From contig NZ_JACFXY010000007.1 in assembly GCF_014946725.1 (NCBI RefSeq), positions 124,001-188,000 of the forward strand: a stretch of DNA of 64,000 bases, given 5' to 3'. This DNA is from Mixta mediterraneensis. GTDB lineage: Bacteria; Pseudomonadota; Gammaproteobacteria; Enterobacterales; Enterobacteriaceae. Position 1 is the first letter of the stretch, and each line of letters begins with the position of its first letter. Positions 1 through 24,684 of this stretch are shown here, piece by piece. The notes beneath the pieces were generated by a model. It was given only the letters and a program-made list of their open reading frames with translations, ran no database searches and had not been told where the DNA came from. The translations under genes were made by a program, and so were the position numbers.

Positions 1-1
1 T

Positions 2-370
2 CAGGTGATTATTTTCCAGCATCCGCTTTATACCTACAGCTGTCCGGCGCTGCTGAAAGAGTGGCTGGATCGTGTTTTATCGCGCGGTTTTGCGAACGGC
101 ATTGATGGCAATGCGCTGGAAGGAAAATACTGGCGCAGCGTGGTGACTACTGGTGAACCTGAAAGCGCTTTTCAGCATCAGGGCCTGAACCGCTATCGTA
201 TGAATGACATTATGCGCCCGTTTGAGCTGACCGCGCAGATGTGTCGTATGCACTGGATGCCACCGATGATTGTGTACTGGGCGCGTCGTCAGAACACAGA
301 TGTGATGAAAAATTATGCCCGAGCCTATGGCGACTGGTTGGCGGCACTGCTACCGAACGGAGGATTGTAA
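2..370 (+). CDS. kefG: KefG, potassium-efflux ancillary flavoprotein (5' truncated by window edge)
   Basis: The reading frame is open from base 2 and gives the C-terminal ~122 residues of a flavodoxin-like NAD(P)H quinone oxidoreductase. The stretch [19 protein letters not shown] followed by [15 protein letters not shown] and ARAYGDWL is characteristic of KefG/KefF proteins. KefG binds the cytoplasmic side of the KefB antiporter and is needed for its full activity during electrophile stress. The stop codon overlaps the kefB start (TAATG), the usual coupling of this pair. The N-terminal third lies upstream of the window. The first GTG inside the fragment is not a real start. Confidence 0.93.
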   Translation, partial: QVIIFQHPLYTYSCPALLKEWLDRVLSRGFANGIDGNALEGKYWRSVVTTGEPESAFQHQGLNRYRMNDIMRPFELTAQMCRMHWMPPMIVYWARRQNTDVMKNYARAYGDWLAALLPNGGL

Positions 371-2175
371 TGGCAGGACAAACGCTGCTGACCGCGGGGG
401 TGATTTATCTGTTCGCGGCGGTACTGATTGTGCCGGTGGCGGCTCGCCTCGGTATTGGTGCAGTTTTAGGTTATCTGGTGGCTGGCATCGCCATTGGGCC
501 GTGGGGATTAGGTTTTATCAGCGACGTTGACGAGATTCTGCACTTTTCTGAACTCGGCGTGGTGTTCCTGATGTTCATCATCGGGCTGGAGCTGAATCCC
601 TCAAAGCTGTGGTCGTTACGTCGCTCAATATTTGGTGTGGGCGCTGCGCAAGTGATTTTCTCAGCGGCGATCCTTGGCGCGCTGTTATGGCTGGATCATT
701 TTACCTGGCGGGCCGCGGTGATTGGCGGGATTGGTCTGGCGATGTCCTCTACCGCAATGGCATTGCAGCTGATGCGAGATAAAGGCATGAACCGCAGCGA
801 AGCCGGACAGCTGGGCTTTTCGGTGCTGCTGTTTCAGGACATTGCGGTGATCCCGGCGTTGGCATTAATTCCGTTACTGGCGGGAACGGATAGCGGGCAT
901 ATTGACTGGCTGAAGTTAGGTATGAAGGTACTGGCGTTTGCAGGTATGTTGATTGGTGGCCGTTATCTGCTGCGCCCTATTTTTCGTTATATCGCTGCTT
1001 CTGGCGTGCGCGAGGTGTTTACCGCCGCGTCGCTGCTGCTGGTACTGGGTGCGGCGCTGTTCATGGATGCGCTGGGTTTATCAATGGCGCTTGGCACATT
1101 TATTGCTGGCATCCTGCTGGCGGAAAGCGAATATCGCCATGAACTGGAAGTCGCTATCGATCCATTTAAAGGGTTGCTGCTCGGCTTGTTCTTTATTTCG
1201 GTCGGGATGGCGCTCAACCTCGGCGTGCTTTACACCCATATCTTCATCATTTTGTTGGGTGTACTGATTCTGGTTGCCGTGAAAACAGGGGTGTTGTATG
1301 GGCTTGGGCGTATTTTTGGCCTGCGTAGTTCGGAACGTCAGCAGTTTGCTGGGGTGCTGAGCCAGGGGGGCGAATTCGCGTTCGTGCTGTTTTCTGCTGC
1401 CTCATCCGTGAAGCTGTTTTCAGGTGATCAGCTGCCGATGCTGTTAGTGACAGTGACCTTATCAATGATGACCACGCCGCTGCTGATGCGAGGCATTGAT
1501 CGGTTGCTGGCGCGCCGCTTTAACGAAGCTGACGATAATGCGGAGAAGCATTTTGTCGACGACGATCAACCGCAGGTCATTGTGGTGGGATTTGGTCGTT
1601 TTGGTCAGGTGATTGGTCGTTTGTTAATGGCAAACAATAAGCGAATTACCGTGCTGGAGCGTGATATTAGTGCGGTAAGCCTGATGCGTAAATACGGTTA
1701 CCAGGTTTACTATGGTGATGCAACCGAGCTGGAGTTGCTGCGTGCAGCAGGTGCCGCTCAGGCCCAGTCCATCGTCATTACCTGTAACGAGCCGGAAGAT
1801 ACCATGACGATTGTTCATCTGTGTCAGCAGCATTTTCCACAGTTACAGATTCTGGCGCGTGCACGCGGACGTGTGGAAGCTCACGAACTGTTACAGGCCG
1901 GTGTGACACAATTCTCACGTGAAACCTTCTCCAGCGCGCTGGAGTTAGGCCGTAAAGCGCTGATGACATTAGGTATGCATCCGCACCAGGCTCAGCGTGC
2001 ACAGCTGCACTTCCGTCGACTGGATATGCGCATGCTGCGTGAGCTTATGCCGAACCATGCTGATAGCGCCCAGGTTTCACGCGTGCGTGAGGCGCGTCGT
2101 GAACTGGAAGATATTTTCCAGCGCGAAATGCTGCAGGAGAAGCGTCAGCTGGATGGCTGGGATGATGATAAGTAA
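370..2175 (+). CDS. kefB: KefB glutathione-gated K+/H+ antiporter
   Basis: 601 residues, the same length as E. coli KefB. It exports K+ in exchange for H+ when glutathione adducts accumulate, acidifying the cytoplasm to protect against electrophiles. About twelve hydrophobic segments (CPA2 fold) fill residues 1-380, including the conserved FQDIAVIP and [10 protein letters not shown] stretches. A cytoplasmic RCK/TrkA-N nucleotide-binding domain follows, with [14 protein letters not shown] near residue 405. The C-terminus is a charged helix. The start is the ATG overlapping the kefG stop; an in-frame ATG further upstream lies inside kefG and is not used. Confidence 0.95.
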   Translation: MAGQTLLTAGVIYLFAAVLIVPVAARLGIGAVLGYLVAGIAIGPWGLGFISDVDEILHFSELGVVFLMFIIGLELNPSKLWSLRRSIFGVGAAQVIFSAAILGALLWLDHFTWRAAVIGGIGLAMSSTAMALQLMRDKGMNRSEAGQLGFSVLLFQDIAVIPALALIPLLAGTDSGHIDWLKLGMKVLAFAGMLIGGRYLLRPIFRYIAASGVREVFTAASLLLVLGAALFMDALGLSMALGTFIAGILLAESEYRHELEVAIDPFKGLLLGLFFISVGMALNLGVLYTHIFIILLGVLILVAVKTGVLYGLGRIFGLRSSERQQFAGVLSQGGEFAFVLFSAASSVKLFSGDQLPMLLVTVTLSMMTTPLLMRGIDRLLARRFNEADDNAEKHFVDDDQPQVIVVGFGRFGQVIGRLLMANNKRITVLERDISAVSLMRKYGYQVYYGDATELELLRAAGAAQAQSIVITCNEPEDTMTIVHLCQQHFPQLQILARARGRVEAHELLQAGVTQFSRETFSSALELGRKALMTLGMHPHQAQRAQLHFRRLDMRMLRELMPNHADSAQVSRVREARRELEDIFQREMLQEKRQLDGWDDDK

Positions 2176-2198
2176 TGAGATAAAACAGGCGGAACACG

Positions 2199-2393
2199 AT
2201 GCGTAAACGTTTTATTGCCGGTGCGGTCTGTCCGCACTGTCAGGAAAAAGACACCCTGGCGATGTGGCGTGAAAATAATGTCGATGTAGTGGAGTGCGTG
2301 AAGTGCGGCCACCAAATGCGTGAAGCCGATAAACAGGCGCGCGATCAGGTTCGCAGCAATGAGCAAGTCATCGGGATTTTCCACCCAGAATAG
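2199..2393 (+). CDS. yheV: YheV family small zinc-ribbon protein
   Basis: 64 residues. It contains two CxxC pairs (CPHC near residue 11 and CVKC near residue 34), as expected for a zinc ribbon, and ends in QVIGIFHPE, a conserved YheV tail. It lies 23 bases after kefB, with an AGGCGGA ribosome-binding sequence before the ATG, so it is probably the last gene of the kefGB transcript. The function of the family (DUF2387) is not established. Confidence 0.88.
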   Translation: MRKRFIAGAVCPHCQEKDTLAMWRENNVDVVECVKCGHQMREADKQARDQVRSNEQVIGIFHPE

Positions 2394-2424
2394 CGGAATG
2401 GCGCAGCTTTTTTTAAGCTTAAAC

Positions 2425-2452
2425 TTACAGCGAGATGGAATTCCGTTACAAT
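2425..2452 (+). promoter_or_regulatory. Candidate sigma-70 promoter for slyD
   Basis: TTACAG at 2425-2430 and TACAAT at 2447-2452 are separated by 16 bases, 138 bases upstream of the slyD ATG. The elements are reasonable but not perfect, and no start site is known here. This is inference from sequence only. Confidence 0.4.
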
Positions 2453-2589
2453 TAGCGCCATTAACGCTGTGGTCGCGAGAGAAAGTCATTCACTCTCGTA
2501 CTCAGCCCCGAACCTTTCTGGTTGGTGTTATTGCACGCAAAAATAGACCAATGAGACGGGATCACAGCTCTCAACGGTTAGGAGATATC

Positions 2590-3138
2590 ATGAAAGTAGC
2601 AAAAGACCTGGTGGTAAGCCTGGCCTATCAGGTACGTACAGAAGACGGTGTGTTGGTTGACGAGTCACCGGTGAGTGCACCGTTGGACTATCTGCACGGT
2701 CATGGTTCCCTGATTTCTGGTCTGGAAAACGCGCTGGAAAATCACGTAGCGGGCGATAAATTTGATGTGCATATCCCGGCTAATGATGCATATGGCCAGT
2801 ACGATGACAACCTGGTGCAGCGTGTACCAAAAGACGTATTTATGGGTGTTGACGAGCTGCAGGTAGGTATGCGCTTCCTGGCAGAAACCGATCAAGGTCC
2901 GGTTCCGGTTGAAATTACCGAAGTGGAAGACGATCACGTCGTGGTTGACGGCAATCACATGCTGGCAGGTCAGAACCTGAACTTCAATGTTGAGGTGGTT
3001 GCAATTCGTGAAGCCACCCCGGAAGAACTGGCGCATGGGCACGTTCACGGCGCTGATGGTCATCATCACGACCATGAACATGATCACGACCATGGTAAAG
3101 GTGGTTGCGGTACTGGTGGTTGCGGTTGCAGTCACTAA
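2590..3138 (+). CDS. slyD: SlyD FKBP-type peptidyl-prolyl isomerase and nickel metallochaperone
   Basis: 182 residues, starting at the ATG that follows GGAGAT; the open frame extends upstream but without homology. Residues 1-70 and 130-150 form the FKBP fold (VSLAYQVRTEDG, HGHGSLISGLE). The chaperone IF insert lies between them. The last ~35 residues are a His/Cys-rich tail (HHHDHEHDHDHG, then CGTGGCGCSH), which in E. coli binds Ni2+ and supplies the hydrogenase maturation proteins HypA/HypB. The tail is somewhat shorter than in the 196-residue E. coli protein. SlyD acts in the cytoplasm as a folding catalyst. Confidence 0.96.
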   Translation: MKVAKDLVVSLAYQVRTEDGVLVDESPVSAPLDYLHGHGSLISGLENALENHVAGDKFDVHIPANDAYGQYDDNLVQRVPKDVFMGVDELQVGMRFLAETDQGPVPVEITEVEDDHVVVDGNHMLAGQNLNFNVEVVAIREATPEELAHGHVHGADGHHHDHEHDHDHGKGGCGTGGCGCSH

Positions 3139-3155
3139 GCCAGATATGACGATTC

Positions 3156-3185
3156 AAGGCCACCTTTCGGTGGCCTTCCTTTTTT
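3156..3185 (+). terminator. Rho-independent terminator of slyD
   Basis: AAGGCCACC (3156-3164) and GGTGGCCTT (3169-3177) form a perfect 9-bp stem with a TTTC loop, followed by CCTTTTTT. It sits 18 bases after the slyD stop and also faces the end of the convergent slyX gene. Confidence 0.9.
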
Positions 3186-3201
3186 GACGGAGATGGCGTC
3201 A

Positions 3202-3420
3202 TTAATAATGCGGTGGCGGCGTCTCTTCTGACTGAGAAGCCATCATTGAGGGTGCGCTGGCCTTTAGCTTATCCAGCAACAGACGCATCTGCTCACGCAT
3301 TTTTCCCATTTCCAGCTCGTGCTGCACGACGGTATGGTTCAGCTGATCGATAGTTATTTCCTGAAAGGCCAGTTTGCTTTCCAGCATTTCAAGACGGTGT
3401 TCCCATTCGGATTGTTGCAT
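3202..3420 (-). CDS. slyX: SlyX family coiled-coil protein
   Basis: 72 residues with a strong heptad pattern over residues 5-50 ([24 protein letters not shown]), indicating a coiled coil. It ends in the conserved PPPHY. SlyX is conserved beside slyD in enterobacteria, but its role is unknown. It converges on slyD and is divergent from fkpA. Confidence 0.93.
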   Translation of the reverse strand: MQQSEWEHRLEMLESKLAFQEITIDQLNHTVVQHELEMGKMREQMRLLLDKLKASAPSMMASQSEETPPPHY

Positions 3421-3555
3421 GACCCCTCCTTATAAAATGGATGATGTGATTGGCGCAGGGTTTGATTCTACGGCCTGGACACACAGAATGACCCGATTTT
3501 TTACTATCCGCTGGCGTTACGCTTGAAAAACCCCTGTTGCGGCACCATTTCTGAT

Positions 3556-3583
3556 GAAACTTTCTGATGCAAAAAAGGTCGGA
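3556..3583 (+). promoter_or_regulatory. Candidate sigma-E promoter for fkpA
   Basis: GAAACTT at 3556-3562, a 16-base spacer and TCGGA at 3579-3583 resemble the sigma-E consensus (GGAACTT, N16, TCnnA). E. coli fkpA is a known member of the sigma-E envelope-stress regulon, which supports the assignment. The element is ~115 bases upstream of the start codon. Confidence 0.5.
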
Positions 3584-3697
3584 GGTTAACCGCGTAATTA
3601 CGTTGTGGGGGTGTTTGCCACTGCCACGTACAGTTATAGTGTGGACCTTTAGTCCGCAATGATTCCCGAGGTTAAAGGCTTCGGTTTTGGAGAAAGG

Positions 3698-4528
3698 ATG
3701 AAATCACTGTTTAAAGTCACATTGTTAGCTACCACCCTGGCCGTCGCGCTGAATGCTCCGCTGGCAATGGCTGCCGAAACTGCCGCAGCACCGGCGGCGG
3801 CAGCGACGTCTGCACCTCAGGCTCCAAAAAATGCGGCCTTCAAAAATGAAGATCAACAATCCGCTTATGCGCTGGGCGCCTCGTTGGGTCGCTACATGGA
3901 CAACTCCCTGAAGGAGCAGGAAAAACTGGGCATCAAACTGGATAAAGATCAGCTGATCGCTGGTGTTCAGGATGCATTTGGCGGCAAGAGCAAGCTGTCT
4001 GACACCGAGATTGAACAAACACTGCAAGCCTTCGAAAGCCGCGTGAAAGGCGCTGCCCAGGCGAAAATGGAAAAAGACGCGAAAGAGAATGCCGATAAAG
4101 GCGGAGCTTATGCGGCCAAATTCGCCAAAGAAAGCGGCGTGAAAAAGACGGAAAGCGGTCTGCTGTATAAAGTTGAGAAAGAAGGCTCCGGTGACGCACC
4201 AAAAGACAGCGACACTGTTGTGGTTAACTACAAAGGTACGCTGGTTGATGGTACTGAGTTCGACAACTCTTATACGCGTGGCGAGCCGCTGTCATTCCGT
4301 TTAGACGGTGTGATTCCGGGCTGGACCGAAGGGCTTAAGCACGTGAAAAAAGGTGGCAAGATCAAGCTGGTCATTCCACCACAGTTGGCTTACGGTAAAA
4401 ACGGCGTGCCAGGCATTCCGGCTAACTCCACGCTGGTATTTGATGTAGAACTGCTCGACATCAAACCCGCGCCCAAAGCAGATGAAAAAGCGCAGGCACC
4501 TGCCGCTGCTGCGAAAAAGTCGCAATAA
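3698..4528 (+). CDS. fkpA: FkpA periplasmic FKBP-type peptidyl-prolyl isomerase/chaperone
   Basis: 276 residues from the ATG preceded by GGAGAAAGG. The N-terminus MKSLFKVTLLATTLAVALN...AMA is a Sec signal peptide with likely cleavage near residue 25. A low-complexity Ala/Pro stretch follows. The helical FKBP_N dimerisation domain spans about 45-145 (ALGASLGRYM) and the FKBP catalytic domain about 155-260 (VVVNYKGTL, FDNSYTRGEP, VIPGWTEGL). The tail is Ala/Lys/Pro rich. FkpA folds outer-membrane and periplasmic proteins. It is flanked by its own terminator and the sigma-E-like promoter. Confidence 0.96.
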   Translation: MKSLFKVTLLATTLAVALNAPLAMAAETAAAPAAAATSAPQAPKNAAFKNEDQQSAYALGASLGRYMDNSLKEQEKLGIKLDKDQLIAGVQDAFGGKSKLSDTEIEQTLQAFESRVKGAAQAKMEKDAKENADKGGAYAAKFAKESGVKKTESGLLYKVEKEGSGDAPKDSDTVVVNYKGTLVDGTEFDNSYTRGEPLSFRLDGVIPGWTEGLKHVKKGGKIKLVIPPQLAYGKNGVPGIPANSTLVFDVELLDIKPAPKADEKAQAPAAAAKKSQ

Positions 4529-4535
4529 TCTGTTC

Positions 4536-4563
4536 ACCGCCGCCTCTGTGCGGCGGTTTCATT
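4536..4563 (+). terminator. Rho-independent terminator of fkpA
   Basis: ACCGCCGC (4536-4543) pairs with GCGGCGGT (4550-4557) around a CTCTGT loop, followed by a short T-rich stretch (TTTCATTT). It lies seven bases past the fkpA stop. Confidence 0.75.
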
Positions 4564-4684
4564 TCCGCATCACGACAAACCTCTGGCATAAGCGGGCGAC
4601 ATTTGCCAGACTAGCGCCTGCATAACTATCCCAATATTGAGTCTGCCCGAAAGACGCCGAGACAGGCTCCAGCCATTTAGGGTG

Positions 4685-5416
4685 ATGTCTTCAATGTCTA
4701 ATCCATTCAATCCTGGTGAACTGAGCGACTTCGATCTTCTGGAGCAGCGTCCGTTCGAGCAAAGCGATTACGATATTTTGAAATCGTACGAGGCCGTTGT
4801 TGATGGCCTGGCGATGTTAATTGGATCGCATTGTGAAATTGTCCTGCATTCGCTGGAAGATCTGAAATGTTCGGCGGTGCGCATCGCCAATGGTGAACAT
4901 ACTGGCCGCAAAGTAGGGTCGCCGATTACCGATCTGGCGTTGCGCATGCTGCACGATATGCACGGTGCAGACAGTAATGTGTCCCGCGCCTACTTTACCC
5001 GCGCCAAAAGCGGGGTATTAATGAAATCCGTTACCATCGCTATCCGTAATCGTCAGCAACGCGTTATCGGTTTGTTGTGTATTAACATGAATCTGGATGT
5101 GCCGTTCTCACAGATTATGTCGACGTTCATGCCGCCGGAAATGCAACAGGTGGATTCTAATGTGAACTTTGCCAGCTCGGTCGATGACCTGGTCATGCAA
5201 ACGCTGGAGTTCACCATTGAAGAGGTGAGCGCAGATCGTAACGTGTCGAATAATGCCAAGAACCGCCAGATTGTGTTGAATCTTTATGAGAAGGGCATTT
5301 TTGATATTAAGGATGCTATTAACCAGGTTGCCGATCGCCTTAACATCTCCAAACACACCGTTTACCTTTATATTCGCCAGTTTAAAAATGGCGACTTTCA
5401 GGGGCAGGATCGTTAA
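4685..5416 (+). CDS. yheO: YheO, PAS/HTH-type transcriptional regulator
   Basis: 243 residues from the ATG at 4685. Another in-frame ATG at 4694 is possible, and the frame is also open further upstream. Residues ~25-150 form a YheO-type PAS-like ligand domain ([16 protein letters not shown], then [14 protein letters not shown]). The C-terminal ~60 residues carry a helix-turn-helix ([30 protein letters not shown]). Members such as Pseudomonas DauR are DNA-binding repressors; the ligand and targets of YheO are not known. It overlaps tusD by one base (TAATG), so it is translationally coupled to the sulfur-relay operon. Confidence 0.92.
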   Translation: MSSMSNPFNPGELSDFDLLEQRPFEQSDYDILKSYEAVVDGLAMLIGSHCEIVLHSLEDLKCSAVRIANGEHTGRKVGSPITDLALRMLHDMHGADSNVSRAYFTRAKSGVLMKSVTIAIRNRQQRVIGLLCINMNLDVPFSQIMSTFMPPEMQQVDSNVNFASSVDDLVMQTLEFTIEEVSADRNVSNNAKNRQIVLNLYEKGIFDIKDAINQVADRLNISKHTVYLYIRQFKNGDFQGQDR

Positions 5417-5799
5417 TGCGTTATGCCTTGCTGGTTACCGGTCCGGCTTATGGTACGCAGCAAGCCAGCAGCGCGCTGCTATTTGCCCAGGCGCTCTTAG
5501 CTGCGGGACATCAACTGGAAAGCATCTTTTTTTATCGGGAAGGCGTATTGAATGCTAATCAGCTAACCGCGCCAGCGAGTGATGAGTTCGATTTGGTGCG
5601 TGCCTGGCAGGCATTAAAAAAAGAGGGCGTGGCGCTAAATATTTGTGTCGCGGCGGCGCTGCGGCGTGGCGTAACCGATGCGCAAGAGGCGGAACGTCTT
5701 CAGCTGGCAGGAAGTAATCTACAGCCCGGCTTTGTATTAAGCGGTTTAGGCGCACTGGCAGAAGCCGCGCTGAGTTGCGATCGTATGGTGCAGTTTTAA
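5416..5799 (+). CDS. tusD: TusD sulfurtransferase subunit
   Basis: 127 residues, DsrE-like fold. TusD accepts persulfide sulfur from TusA and, within the TusBCD hexamer, hands it to TusE for 2-thiolation of the wobble uridine in tRNA Lys, Glu and Gln by MnmA. Cys77 in the [13 protein letters not shown] stretch corresponds to the catalytic cysteine. The N-terminal [13 protein letters not shown] is typical. Start and stop codons overlap yheO and tusC by one base each. Confidence 0.96.
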   Translation: MRYALLVTGPAYGTQQASSALLFAQALLAAGHQLESIFFYREGVLNANQLTAPASDEFDLVRAWQALKKEGVALNICVAAALRRGVTDAQEAERLQLAGSNLQPGFVLSGLGALAEAALSCDRMVQF

Positions 5800-6158
5800 T
5801 GAATCGTGTGGCTTTTGTCTTTACCCGTGGTCCACATGGCAGCAGCGCAGGGCGTGAAGGACTTGATGCCGCACTGGCGACTGCCGCGCTCAGCGAAGAG
5901 ATTGGCCTGTTCTTTATCGGAGATGGCGTGCTGCAATTAATGACGGGCCAGCAGCCTGATCTCATCTTTAGCCGCCATTATGCTGCGACCTTTGGCGTAC
6001 TGGCGCTGTATGAGGTAGAAGAGTGTTGTCTCTGTCTGGATTCGTTAACCGCGCGAGGATTGTCTGCTGAGATGCCACGCGTGCTGGAGGTTGATATCCT
6101 TACTGCCGTCGCGCTGCGCCAGCAGCTAGAAAATTACGATCGCATTCTGACCTTTTAA
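5799..6158 (+). CDS. tusC: TusC sulfur-relay subunit
   Basis: 119 residues, matching the E. coli length. The start is the ATG overlapping the tusD stop (TAATG); a more upstream in-frame ATG lies within tusD. The [22 protein letters not shown]-terminus and the ANFD-like C-terminus ([10 protein letters not shown]) are typical of TusC. It is a structural, non-catalytic DsrF-like subunit of TusBCD. Confidence 0.95.
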   Translation: MNRVAFVFTRGPHGSSAGREGLDAALATAALSEEIGLFFIGDGVLQLMTGQQPDLIFSRHYAATFGVLALYEVEECCLCLDSLTARGLSAEMPRVLEVDILTAVALRQQLENYDRILTF

Positions 6159-6167
6159 GAGATTCTG

Positions 6168-6455
6168 ATGCTGCACACCCTGATGCATTCGCCCGCTTAT
6201 AGCGATCTTGATACCTTACTTCAGTTGCTTAATGCAGAGGATGATCTCCTGCTGATGCAGGATGGCGTGTTCGCTGCGCTAAGGGGCAGCGCTGCTCTGG
6301 CGCGTCTGTTGAGTTCAGCTGCAACAGTTTGGGTATTAGAAGAAGACCTGAAGGCACGGGGATTGGCTGGGCAAATTTCAACCGAAATACAGCCGGTGAA
6401 CTATACTGGTTTCGTCGCGCTAACGGTAAAACATCCACAACAAATGGCCTGGTGA
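6168..6455 (+). CDS. tusB: TusB sulfur-relay subunit
   Basis: 95 residues. MLHTLMHSPAYSDL is the family N-terminus, and the protein is the DsrH-like third subunit of TusBCD. It starts nine bases after tusC. It is the last gene before the str operon promoter, which begins 21 bases past its stop. Confidence 0.94.
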   Translation: MLHTLMHSPAYSDLDTLLQLLNAEDDLLLMQDGVFAALRGSAALARLLSSAATVWVLEEDLKARGLAGQISTEIQPVNYTGFVALTVKHPQQMAW

Positions 6456-6476
6456 CGCTGAAAACCTGGTTATTTC

Positions 6477-7520
<1,044 letters not shown>

Positions 7521-7586
7521 TAGCCACGTAGTTGTTAAACCAGCGGGCGCTCAAACAGCCAACCCGCTGGGGTCGACTTACTTTGA

Positions 7587-9719
<2,133 letters not shown>

Positions 9720-9739
9720 GTCTACGGTTTAAAATTTGA

Positions 9740-10972
<1,233 letters not shown>

Positions 10973-10985
10973 GTGTGATGTCCTA

Positions 10986-11044
10986 AATGGCCGTGAAAGC
11001 GGCCATTGCAACTGAGAAAAGAGCACTTCGGTGCTCTTTTTTTT
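10986..11044 (+). terminator. str operon terminator (two hairpins)
   Basis: A first hairpin, AATGGCCG/CGGCCATT (10986-10993 and 11000-11007), is followed by AAAAGAGCAC (11017-11026), a TTCG tetraloop and GTGCTCTTTT (11031-11040) with a continuing T-run. The second is a classic intrinsic terminator, so tuf and bfd are separate transcription units. Confidence 0.92.
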
Positions 11045-11145
11045 ATCTTTTAAGTGAAGGCGTATTACCCCACAAAACCTGGGTTTGAAATAAAAACCAT
11101 TCGCATTTACACTGAGTATAGAAAATGTACCAGAGTGAAAAGTAA

Positions 11146-11340
11146 ATGTACGTCTGCCTGTGTAATGCCATCAGTGATAAAACCATTCGTGAAGCGGTCC
11201 GCCGTTACCAGCCAAAATCTATCCAGCAGTTGCGTCAACTCGTTCCTGTCGGAAAGCAATGCGGGAAATGTATCCGCGCCACCCGTGAAATAATGGATGA
11301 AGAAATGCAGCACGTTCCGCTGTATAAAGAAGCTATCTGA
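11146..11340 (+). CDS. bfd: Bacterioferritin-associated ferredoxin Bfd
   Basis: 64 residues with the four [2Fe-2S] ligands Cys4, Cys6, Cys39 and Cys42 (YVCLC and GKQCGKC). Bfd docks on bacterioferritin near the haem and passes electrons that release stored iron. bfr follows 109 bases downstream, the usual pairing. Expression in relatives is iron-repressed; a weak Fur-box-like stretch lies upstream (see rejected items). Confidence 0.96.
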   Translation: MYVCLCNAISDKTIREAVRRYQPKSIQQLRQLVPVGKQCGKCIRATREIMDEEMQHVPLYKEAI

Positions 11341-11449
11341 GGACGTGCTTTTTTACATCCCTGCTTAATACCCACAGTTTCTGTCGCGTTTTTTTGACTT
11401 CTTTTTATACGCATCTACGCTCTAGTTAACTGGTAGCGGAGGAAGCAAA

Positions 11450-11923
11450 ATGAAGGGCGACATTAAAATCATTAGTTATCTCAATAAATTGCTGGGAAAT
11501 GAACTGGTTGCAATCAACCAATATTTTCTTCATGCACGTATGTTCAAAAACTGGGGCCTGATGCGGCTCAACGATGTTGAATATCACGAATCCATTGATG
11601 AGATGAAACACGCGGATAAGTACATTGAGCGCATCCTGTTTCTTGAGGGTATCCCAAACTTACAAGACCTGGGCAGACTGAAGATAGGCGAAGATGTGCC
11701 GGAAATGCTGAACTCTGACCTTGCGCTTGAGCTTGAGGGAGCAAAAGATTTACGTGAGGCTATCGCCTATGCAGATAAAGTTCACGACTACGTCAGTCGC
11801 GATATGATGATTGAAATCTTGTCTGAAGAAGAACATCACATTGACTGGCTGGAAACCGAGCTTGTGTTGATACAAAAAATGGGTATCCAAAATTATCTGC
11901 AGGCTCAAATCAAAGACGAGTAA
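11450..11923 (+). CDS. bfr: Bacterioferritin
   Basis: 157 residues, a four-helix-bundle subunit of the 24-mer iron store. The ferroxidase residues Glu18, Glu51, His54, Glu94, Glu127 and His130 are all present. Met52, the axial haem ligand at the subunit interface, is also present. It follows bfd in the same orientation with GGAGGAAG before the ATG. Confidence 0.97.
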   Translation: MKGDIKIISYLNKLLGNELVAINQYFLHARMFKNWGLMRLNDVEYHESIDEMKHADKYIERILFLEGIPNLQDLGRLKIGEDVPEMLNSDLALELEGAKDLREAIAYADKVHDYVSRDMMIEILSEEEHHIDWLETELVLIQKMGIQNYLQAQIKDE

Positions 11924-12234
11924 GCCCGTTTTCTGTAACGCCTGTCCCCAGCCCGTGATAGTAAGAGCCGACCATTGCGGGCGCGTTTAACCCTTCCCGA
12001 CTTGCCTGGTGTCATAACTCTCTTTTAATGAAAAATCAAAAACATTGCGTCGAAAACGATGTGTATTGACGTTGATGCGTCAGCGTATCTGTTACGCATG
12101 TCTGGCGGCAGATTACGGTTGGGCAAAACCAGCCAAAGAGATAATCATATTTACTCTTCCCGCTTATGTTGGCAAATAACCCAAAGCCAGCAGGAATCAT
12201 TTAGCAGGGCAGGGAATTAAAAGCAGAACGCGGG
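11924..12234. other. Non-coding gap between bfr and the S10 promoter
   Basis: About 310 bases with no convincing ORF, RNA or terminator. In E. coli this place can hold gspO (prepilin peptidase) between bfr and rpsJ; no trace is seen here. I see only an AT-rich stretch with short imperfect inverted repeats. Confidence 0.5.
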
Positions 12235-12262
12235 TTGCTTCCTGAACAAATTTACGTATAAT
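12235..12262 (+). promoter_or_regulatory. S10 operon promoter
   Basis: TTGCTT (12235-12240), a 16-base spacer and a perfect TATAAT (12257-12262) are followed by the GC-rich discriminator GCGCGGGC, as expected for a stringently controlled ribosomal operon. The promoter is ~180 bases upstream of rpsJ, leaving room for the regulatory leader. Confidence 0.85.
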
Positions 12263-12268
12263 GCGCGG

Positions 12269-12755
<487 letters not shown>

Positions 12756-12775
12756 TCAGGTCATCGAGCGATTGA

Positions 12776-15171
<2,396 letters not shown>

Positions 15172-15184
15172 TATTAGAGGATAA

Positions 15185-15466
<282 letters not shown>

Positions 15467-15470
15467 GTAG

Positions 15471-17396
<1,926 letters not shown>

Positions 17397-17421
17397 TAGA
17401 ATTTGCTCTCTTTAAAAATTG

Positions 17422-17454
17422 AATGAACGGCTCGCAAGAGCCGTTCATTTTTTC
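17422..17454 (+). terminator. S10 operon terminator
   Basis: AATGAACGGCTC (17422-17433) and GAGCCGTTCATT (17438-17449) form a 12-bp perfect stem with a GCAA loop, followed by a T-run. It lies directly in front of the spc promoter. Confidence 0.92.
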
Positions 17455-17477
17455 TACCCATGTGCGAGAACCGGTGT

Positions 17478-17483
17478 TATAAT
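17478..17483 (+). promoter_or_regulatory. spc operon promoter (-10 box)
   Basis: A perfect TATAAT with the GC-rich discriminator GCCGCGCCC sits 81 bases upstream of rplN. The -35 region (around 17454-17459, CTACCC) is poor and abuts the T-run of the preceding terminator. This matches the position of the E. coli spc promoter. Confidence 0.75.
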
Positions 17484-17552
17484 GCCGCGCCCTCAATTAT
17501 GGGGCTTTCTAACGACCTGAGGTTTAGGTCCCGAAGTAGTAGTTGACATTAG

Positions 17553-18815
<1,263 letters not shown>

Positions 18816-18820
18816 GGTAG

Positions 18821-19135
<315 letters not shown>

Positions 19136-19149
19136 TTGTCACCAATTGA

Positions 19150-20469
<1,320 letters not shown>

Positions 20470-20474
20470 GGTAG

Positions 20475-21607
<1,133 letters not shown>

Positions 21608-21614
21608 GTAGCAG

Positions 21615-23095
<1,481 letters not shown>

Positions 23096-23113
23096 TATTG
23101 TCACATATTTTTC

Positions 23114-23142
23114 TTGCAAAGTCGGGTTGAGCTGGCTAGATT
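23114..23142 (+). promoter_or_regulatory. Alpha operon promoter
   Basis: TTGCAA (23114-23119), a 17-base spacer and TAGATT (23137-23142) lie just after rpmJ. The -10 region falls inside the hairpin that appears to end the spc transcript. The same compact arrangement occurs in E. coli. Confidence 0.6.
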
Positions 23143-23158
23143 AGCCAGCCAATCTTTT
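23131..23158 (+). terminator. spc operon hairpin/terminator
   Basis: GCTGGCTA (23131-23138) pairs with TAGCCAGC (23142-23149) around GAT, followed by CAATCTTTTG. The T-run is short, so partial read-through into the alpha operon is likely. Confidence 0.6.
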
Positions 23159-23241
23159 GTATGTCAGTACGTTGCCATTTGAGTATCCTGAAAACGGGCT
23201 TTTCAGCATGGGACGTACTTGTTTAATTATAGGAGTGCATA
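23150..23241 (+). promoter_or_regulatory. Alpha operon leader, probable S4-binding pseudoknot
   Basis: The ~92-base leader contains GGGACGTAC-type and GTACGTTGCC complementary segments and runs into an rpsM gene with a GTG start. In E. coli the leader folds into a pseudoknot over the GUG start, which S4 traps to repress translation. The presence of the GTG start supports the same control; the fold was not computed. Confidence 0.5.
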
Positions 23242-23598
23242 GTGGCCCGTATAGCAGGCATTAACATTCCTGATCAAAAACATACCGTTATCGCATTAAC
23301 TTCGATCTTCGGTATCGGTAAAACCCGTTCTAAAGCTATCTGCGCTGCAACGGGTATTGCTGAAAATGTTAAGATCAGTGAGCTGTCTGAAGAACAAATT
23401 GACCAGCTGCGTGATGCAGTTGCTAAATTCGTTGTAGAAGGTGATCTGCGCCGTGAAATCACCCTGAGCATCAAGCGTCTTATGGACCTTGGTTGCTATC
23501 GTGGTTTGCGCCATCGTCGTGGTCTGCCAGTTCGCGGTCAGCGTACTAAGACCAACGCACGTACCCGTAAGGGTCCGCGTAAACCGATCAAGAAATAA
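23242..23598 (+). CDS. rpsM: 30S ribosomal protein S13
   Basis: 118 residues, starting at GTG behind [32 protein letters not shown] and the basic tail [16 protein letters not shown] are typical. It contacts P-site tRNA and L5 (bridge B1). It is the first gene of the alpha operon and the expected site of S4 translational repression. Confidence 0.99.
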   Translation: MARIAGINIPDQKHTVIALTSIFGIGKTRSKAICAATGIAENVKISELSEEQIDQLRDAVAKFVVEGDLRREITLSIKRLMDLGCYRGLRHRRGLPVRGQRTKTNARTRKGPRKPIKK

Positions 23599-23611
23599 TC
23601 GGGGTGAGTAA

Positions 23612-24004
<393 letters not shown>

Positions 24005-24020
24005 CGCCCCGTTTTTTTAG

Positions 24021-24659
<639 letters not shown>

Positions 24660-24684
24660 AGCTTAGTACCAAAGAGAGGACACA

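Noticed and set aside
11087-11105. Possible Fur box before bfd
   Set aside because: Best alignment to the 19-bp consensus gave about 11 matches, which an AT-rich promoter reaches by chance. Iron control of bfd is plausible but not shown by this site.
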